From assembly GCA_964392455.1 (NCBI GenBank), contig CAYMPG010000034.1:1-15454 (forward strand): a stretch of 15,454 nt of DNA. Direction: 5' to 3'. Made by a program: the position numbers and the translations under genes. Each line of letters starts with the position of its first letter. The stretch's first letter is position 1. Under the pieces are notes generated by a model, which had not been told where the DNA came from, searched no databases, and saw nothing but the letters and a program-made list of their open reading frames with translations. This document shows positions 12,980-15,454 of this stretch, piece by piece. The DNA is from SFEL01 sp964392455 (GTDB lineage Bacteria; Bacillota; Clostridia; Christensenellales; CAG-138).

Positions 12980-14647
12980 ATGAAACAAAGGATTTCTCTT
13001 AAAACCGGATTGCTTTCCATCATCGTAATATGCTGGCTGGTGCCTATATTTATTGTAGTCACCCTTTCCGGCATATTATTCGATAGGAGCTACCGCCAAA
13101 GGGTGCATAACGAAATGGACGCCAGCATGGAAAGCGCCCTCATGCAGGTGCAGATGCAGCTTGAAAACGCCATTTCAGATTCCAAGGCCGTGTCCTATGA
13201 TGGGGAAATACGGGATGCATACCAGGCCTATCACAGAGACAGAGACCGGGCAAGCCTTTACCGGCGCACCAATGAATACCTGAGCCAGAGCTTTTTTCAA
13301 AAGACCCAGTATCAGGCAGTTTCCATACATTACTGGGATACCAAGCTGAATGTAAACAGCTACTATTTCAGCAGCGGTACCTCCGGCTACAATCTGCTGA
13401 ACCAGTGCCGGGAAAACGTGCCCCATATTCTCTCCGCCATGGAAACGGCAGATACGGATATTCTCTTTCTCACCCCGGGGGGCAGGCTGTGTATGGCAAG
13501 AAACCTCGTGGATAACAGCTTCACCCCCTACGCTACCGTTGTGCTGATGCTGGACTGGGATGTGCTTTTTCGCCCTCTTGCTGCCATAAACCGCGTGGAT
13601 ACCATGCAGGTATCCATTGATGCCAGCACCTTTTTGCTGGAGGATGGCACTGTTCAGGTCCAGCCCCAGCCCCAGACCGGCTGGGAGATGGATTACCGGG
13701 TGGATGTGGATGGGCACGCCCTGCTGGCGGATGCCCGTTTGGCCCAGTATGACATATGGGAGGAAAACCCCTGGCTGCTGTGGTCTGTGCTAAGCGTTGC
13801 GCTGCTGGTGCTGCCGCTGCTGCTTGTTATGATTGGCCTGTTTTATCGCCACATCACCCGCCCCATGGAAATACTGGTGGAGGCCAATACCATGGTGCAA
13901 TCCGGCCAGCGGGGGTATGGTATATCCCAAACCGCACCGAATGCCGAGTTTGAAAAGCTGTATCGGCACTTTAACACCATGTCTGAGGAGCTGAAAAATC
14001 AATTTGACCGCTCCTATCTGGAGCAGCAGGCCACACAGAAGGCCCGCATAAAGGCCCTTCAGTCTCAAATCAACCCGCATTTTCTCAACAACAGCCTGGA
14101 AATCATAAACTGGGAGGCACGGCTTGCGGGAAATGACCGAATCAGCGCCATGATAGAGGCCCTTTCCACCATGCTGGGCGCCGCCCTTGACCGGGATGGC
14201 AGGACGCAGATCCCCCTCTCCGAGGAGCTGGGGTATGTGGACGCCTATCTCTATATTATCCGGGAGCGGCTGGGCGGCAAGCTGACCGTTTCCCGGCAGA
14301 TGGATAGCTCCATGGAGCAGCAGCTTATCCCAAGGCTCATTCTGCAGCCCATAGTGGAAAACGCAGTGGAGCACGATATTGTGGAAAACCGTGGCGGCTC
14401 CCTTATCCTTCGTGCCTACGCTCAGGATGGCTTCCTGGTGCTGGAGGTAGAGCATGATGGCACCATGAGCCCTGCGGATAAAGAGACCATCTCCCTGCTC
14501 CTCTCCCCCGAGCCGGGGCTCAGCGGGCAGGTGGGGCTGAAAAACGTATACCAGCGGCTGCGGCTCCTTTATGGGGATGCAGGAAGCCTTACCATTGACG
14601 AGGTCTCCCCCGGCACCATACTTGCCCGCATACGCTTCCCTCAGTGA
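12980..14647 (+). CDS. YesM-type sensor histidine kinase
   Basis: A 555-residue membrane kinase of the YesM/LytS-like class that usually controls carbohydrate genes in Bacillota. It has TM1 at about 11-34, an extracellular sensor domain at about 35-262, TM2 at about 264-289, a HAMP linker (HITRPMEIL, 291-299), a coiled coil to about 355, then the His_kinase motif QINPHFLNNSLEIINW (363-378, phosphoacceptor His367). The HATPase domain has an N-box LQPIVENAVEHDI (455-467) and a G-box GQVGLKNVYQRL (516-527). The D-box reads VEHDGTMSP instead of the textbook DNGxG, a variation I believe occurs in this class. YesM kinases are normally next to an AraC-type YesN response regulator. None is found here, so the partner is elsewhere. 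The neighbouring sugar-binding lipoprotein suggests it senses sugar or loaded binding protein. Confidence 0.92.
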   Translation: MKQRISLKTGLLSIIVICWLVPIFIVVTLSGILFDRSYRQRVHNEMDASMESALMQVQMQLENAISDSKAVSYDGEIRDAYQAYHRDRDRASLYRRTNEYLSQSFFQKTQYQAVSIHYWDTKLNVNSYYFSSGTSGYNLLNQCRENVPHILSAMETADTDILFLTPGGRLCMARNLVDNSFTPYATVVLMLDWDVLFRPLAAINRVDTMQVSIDASTFLLEDGTVQVQPQPQTGWEMDYRVDVDGHALLADARLAQYDIWEENPWLLWSVLSVALLVLPLLLVMIGLFYRHITRPMEILVEANTMVQSGQRGYGISQTAPNAEFEKLYRHFNTMSEELKNQFDRSYLEQQATQKARIKALQSQINPHFLNNSLEIINWEARLAGNDRISAMIEALSTMLGAALDRDGRTQIPLSEELGYVDAYLYIIRERLGGKLTVSRQMDSSMEQQLIPRLILQPIVENAVEHDIVENRGGSLILRAYAQDGFLVLEVEHDGTMSPADKETISLLLSPEPGLSGQVGLKNVYQRLRLLYGDAGSLTIDEVSPGTILARIRFPQ

Positions 14648-14701
14648 CCGTCCCAAAATGGCAACCCAACAAGGACGGACAATAAACGGCAAGGGGAACA
14701 A

Positions 14702-14730
14702 TTGAGCAGGCAGCCCTTGCTTTGTATACT
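14702..14730 (+). promoter_or_regulatory. SigA-type promoter of the sugar-binding lipoprotein gene
   Basis: TTGAGC (14702-14707) and TATACT (14725-14730) are 17 bases apart, about 55 bases before the start codon. The gene thus has its own promoter rather than depending on the kinase transcript. No terminator with a T-run is seen between the kinase stop and this promoter. Confidence 0.7.
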
Positions 14731-14784
14731 AATAATACTGGCATGAGTACAATGTCAACAAAAACTATAAAAGGAGAGTACATC

Positions 14785-15454
14785 ATGAAAAAGATCATCG
14801 CATTGTTATTGGCTGTTATTATGTGCATGGGTCTGGCTGCCTGCAGCACCGCTGCCCCCGCTGAGACCGATGCCCCTGAAGCCGCTCCTGAGCAGGCCGA
14901 AGAAGCTGCAGCACCTGTTACTCTGAATGTAGTTACCTCTTACGGCGGCGACGATGGCAACCGCAAGAACTTCGAGGCCGCAGTAAAGGCCTATGAAGAA
15001 TCCACCGGCAACACCGTAAACGATGGCTCCGCCACCTCCAACGAGGAGTGGAAGGCCAAAGTCCTTACCGACTTTGAGACCGGCTCCGAGCCTGATGTTC
15101 TGTTCTTCTTCACCAATGCCGATGCCGATCCCATCATCAACGCCGGCAAGGTAGTCTCCATTGAAGAAATCCGCGCTCAGTATCCCGAATATGCCGCCAA
15201 CATGAAGGATTCCATGATGGCTGTTGCCGCCGATGGTCAGCACTATGCCGTACCTTCCTCCGGCTTCTGGGAGAATATGTTCGTTAACAAGTCCGTGCTG
15301 GATGCCTGCGGCGTTGCAATGCCCGGCGCAGACTATACCTGGGATCAGTTCCTGGCTGACTGCGAAACCATCAAGGAAGCCGGCTACACCCCCATTGCTG
15401 CCTCCCTGTTTGAGGTGCCCCACTACTGGTTTGAGTTCATGGTCATGAACAACG
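14785..15454 (+). CDS. Extracellular sugar-binding lipoprotein of an ABC transporter (5' part)
   Basis: The first 223 codons of a family 1-type solute-binding protein; the gene continues beyond the window. It begins with a lipoprotein signal (MKKIIALLLAVIMCMG, lipobox LAAC with Cys20), then a flexible Ala/Glu/Pro-rich linker (about 21-44) and the mature fold starting at VTLNVVTSYGG. Further recognisable parts are NFEAAVKAYEESTGNTV, EEWKAKVLTDFETGSEPDVLFFF and HYAVPSSGFWENMFVNKSVL. Anchored outside the membrane, it would deliver a sugar to an ABC permease presumably encoded downstream. AAAGGAGAG lies six bases before the ATG. None of its Ile codons seen is ATA, unlike neighbouring genes, which fits high expression. 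The position beside the kinase and phosphorylase suggests a disaccharide such as chitobiose, but the sequence does not prove it. Confidence 0.93.
   Translation, partial: MKKIIALLLAVIMCMGLAACSTAAPAETDAPEAAPEQAEEAAAPVTLNVVTSYGGDDGNRKNFEAAVKAYEESTGNTVNDGSATSNEEWKAKVLTDFETGSEPDVLFFFTNADADPIINAGKVVSIEEIRAQYPEYAANMKDSMMAVAADGQHYAVPSSGFWENMFVNKSVLDACGVAMPGADYTWDQFLADCETIKEAGYTPIAASLFEVPHYWFEFMVMNN

Noticed and set aside
14648..14678. CCGTCC...GGACGG inverted repeat right after the kinase stop, as a terminator
   Set aside because: The stem is only 6 bp with a 19-base loop and no T-run follows.

Overview
The window looks like a contig from an anaerobic, gut-type member of the Clostridia (Bacillota), fairly GC-rich. 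The signs are strong AAGGAGG-like ribosome binding sites, a YesM-type sensor kinase, an LAAC lipoprotein feeding a sugar ABC transporter, a secreted protein with a PKTGD sorting motif, and heavy use of the Ile codon ATA in most chromosomal genes. A run of 10 Ns inside glmS shows that this is a draft or metagenome assembly. I cannot name the genus with confidence.

Layout. (1) 1-2097, minus strand: three tandem class I SAM-dependent methyltransferases that overlap one another by a few bases. The start of a fourth gene runs off the left edge. Their codon use differs from the rest of the window, and a perfect 7+4+7 inverted repeat lies in front of the first gene. (2) 2257-3237, minus: guaA encoding only the ATP-pyrophosphatase and dimerisation half of GMP synthase, with a clear sigma-70-type promoter. 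(3) 3472-4182, plus: a HAD-family phosphatase. It converges on (4) 4196-4897, minus: an XRE-type DNA-binding domain fused to four membrane helices. (5) 5264-7100, plus: glmS, preceded by a leader that could fold into an RNA structure and interrupted only by the N run. It ends at a 32-bp perfect palindrome. (6) 7180-8739, minus: a secreted, repeat-rich surface protein whose sorting signal is truncated, with a hairpin-rich leader. (7) 9084-12891, plus: a two-gene operon of a GH94 phosphorylase, best matching N,N'-diacetylchitobiose phosphorylase, and a phosphohexomutase, closed by a strong terminator. (8) 12980-14647, plus: a YesM-like sensor kinase without an adjacent response regulator. (9) 14785-15454, plus: an extracellular sugar-binding lipoprotein cut off by the right edge.

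How the parts fit. Items 5 and 7 to 9 read as an amino-sugar or beta-disaccharide block. A sugar ABC transporter (start of the lipoprotein gene) would import a disaccharide. The phosphorylase would split it with phosphate into a sugar 1-phosphate and a free sugar, and the mutase would convert the 1-phosphate to the 6-phosphate. The kinase probably senses sugar or binding protein outside the cell. glmS makes glucosamine-6-phosphate, the intermediate that chitobiose breakdown would also supply. The link between glmS and the catabolic genes is inference from proximity. The most unusual items are the stand-alone GMP synthase synthetase half, the structured glmS leader, the methyltransferase cassette with its dyad, and the hairpin cluster before the surface protein gene. 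No tRNA, rRNA, CRISPR array, transposase or phage gene was seen.
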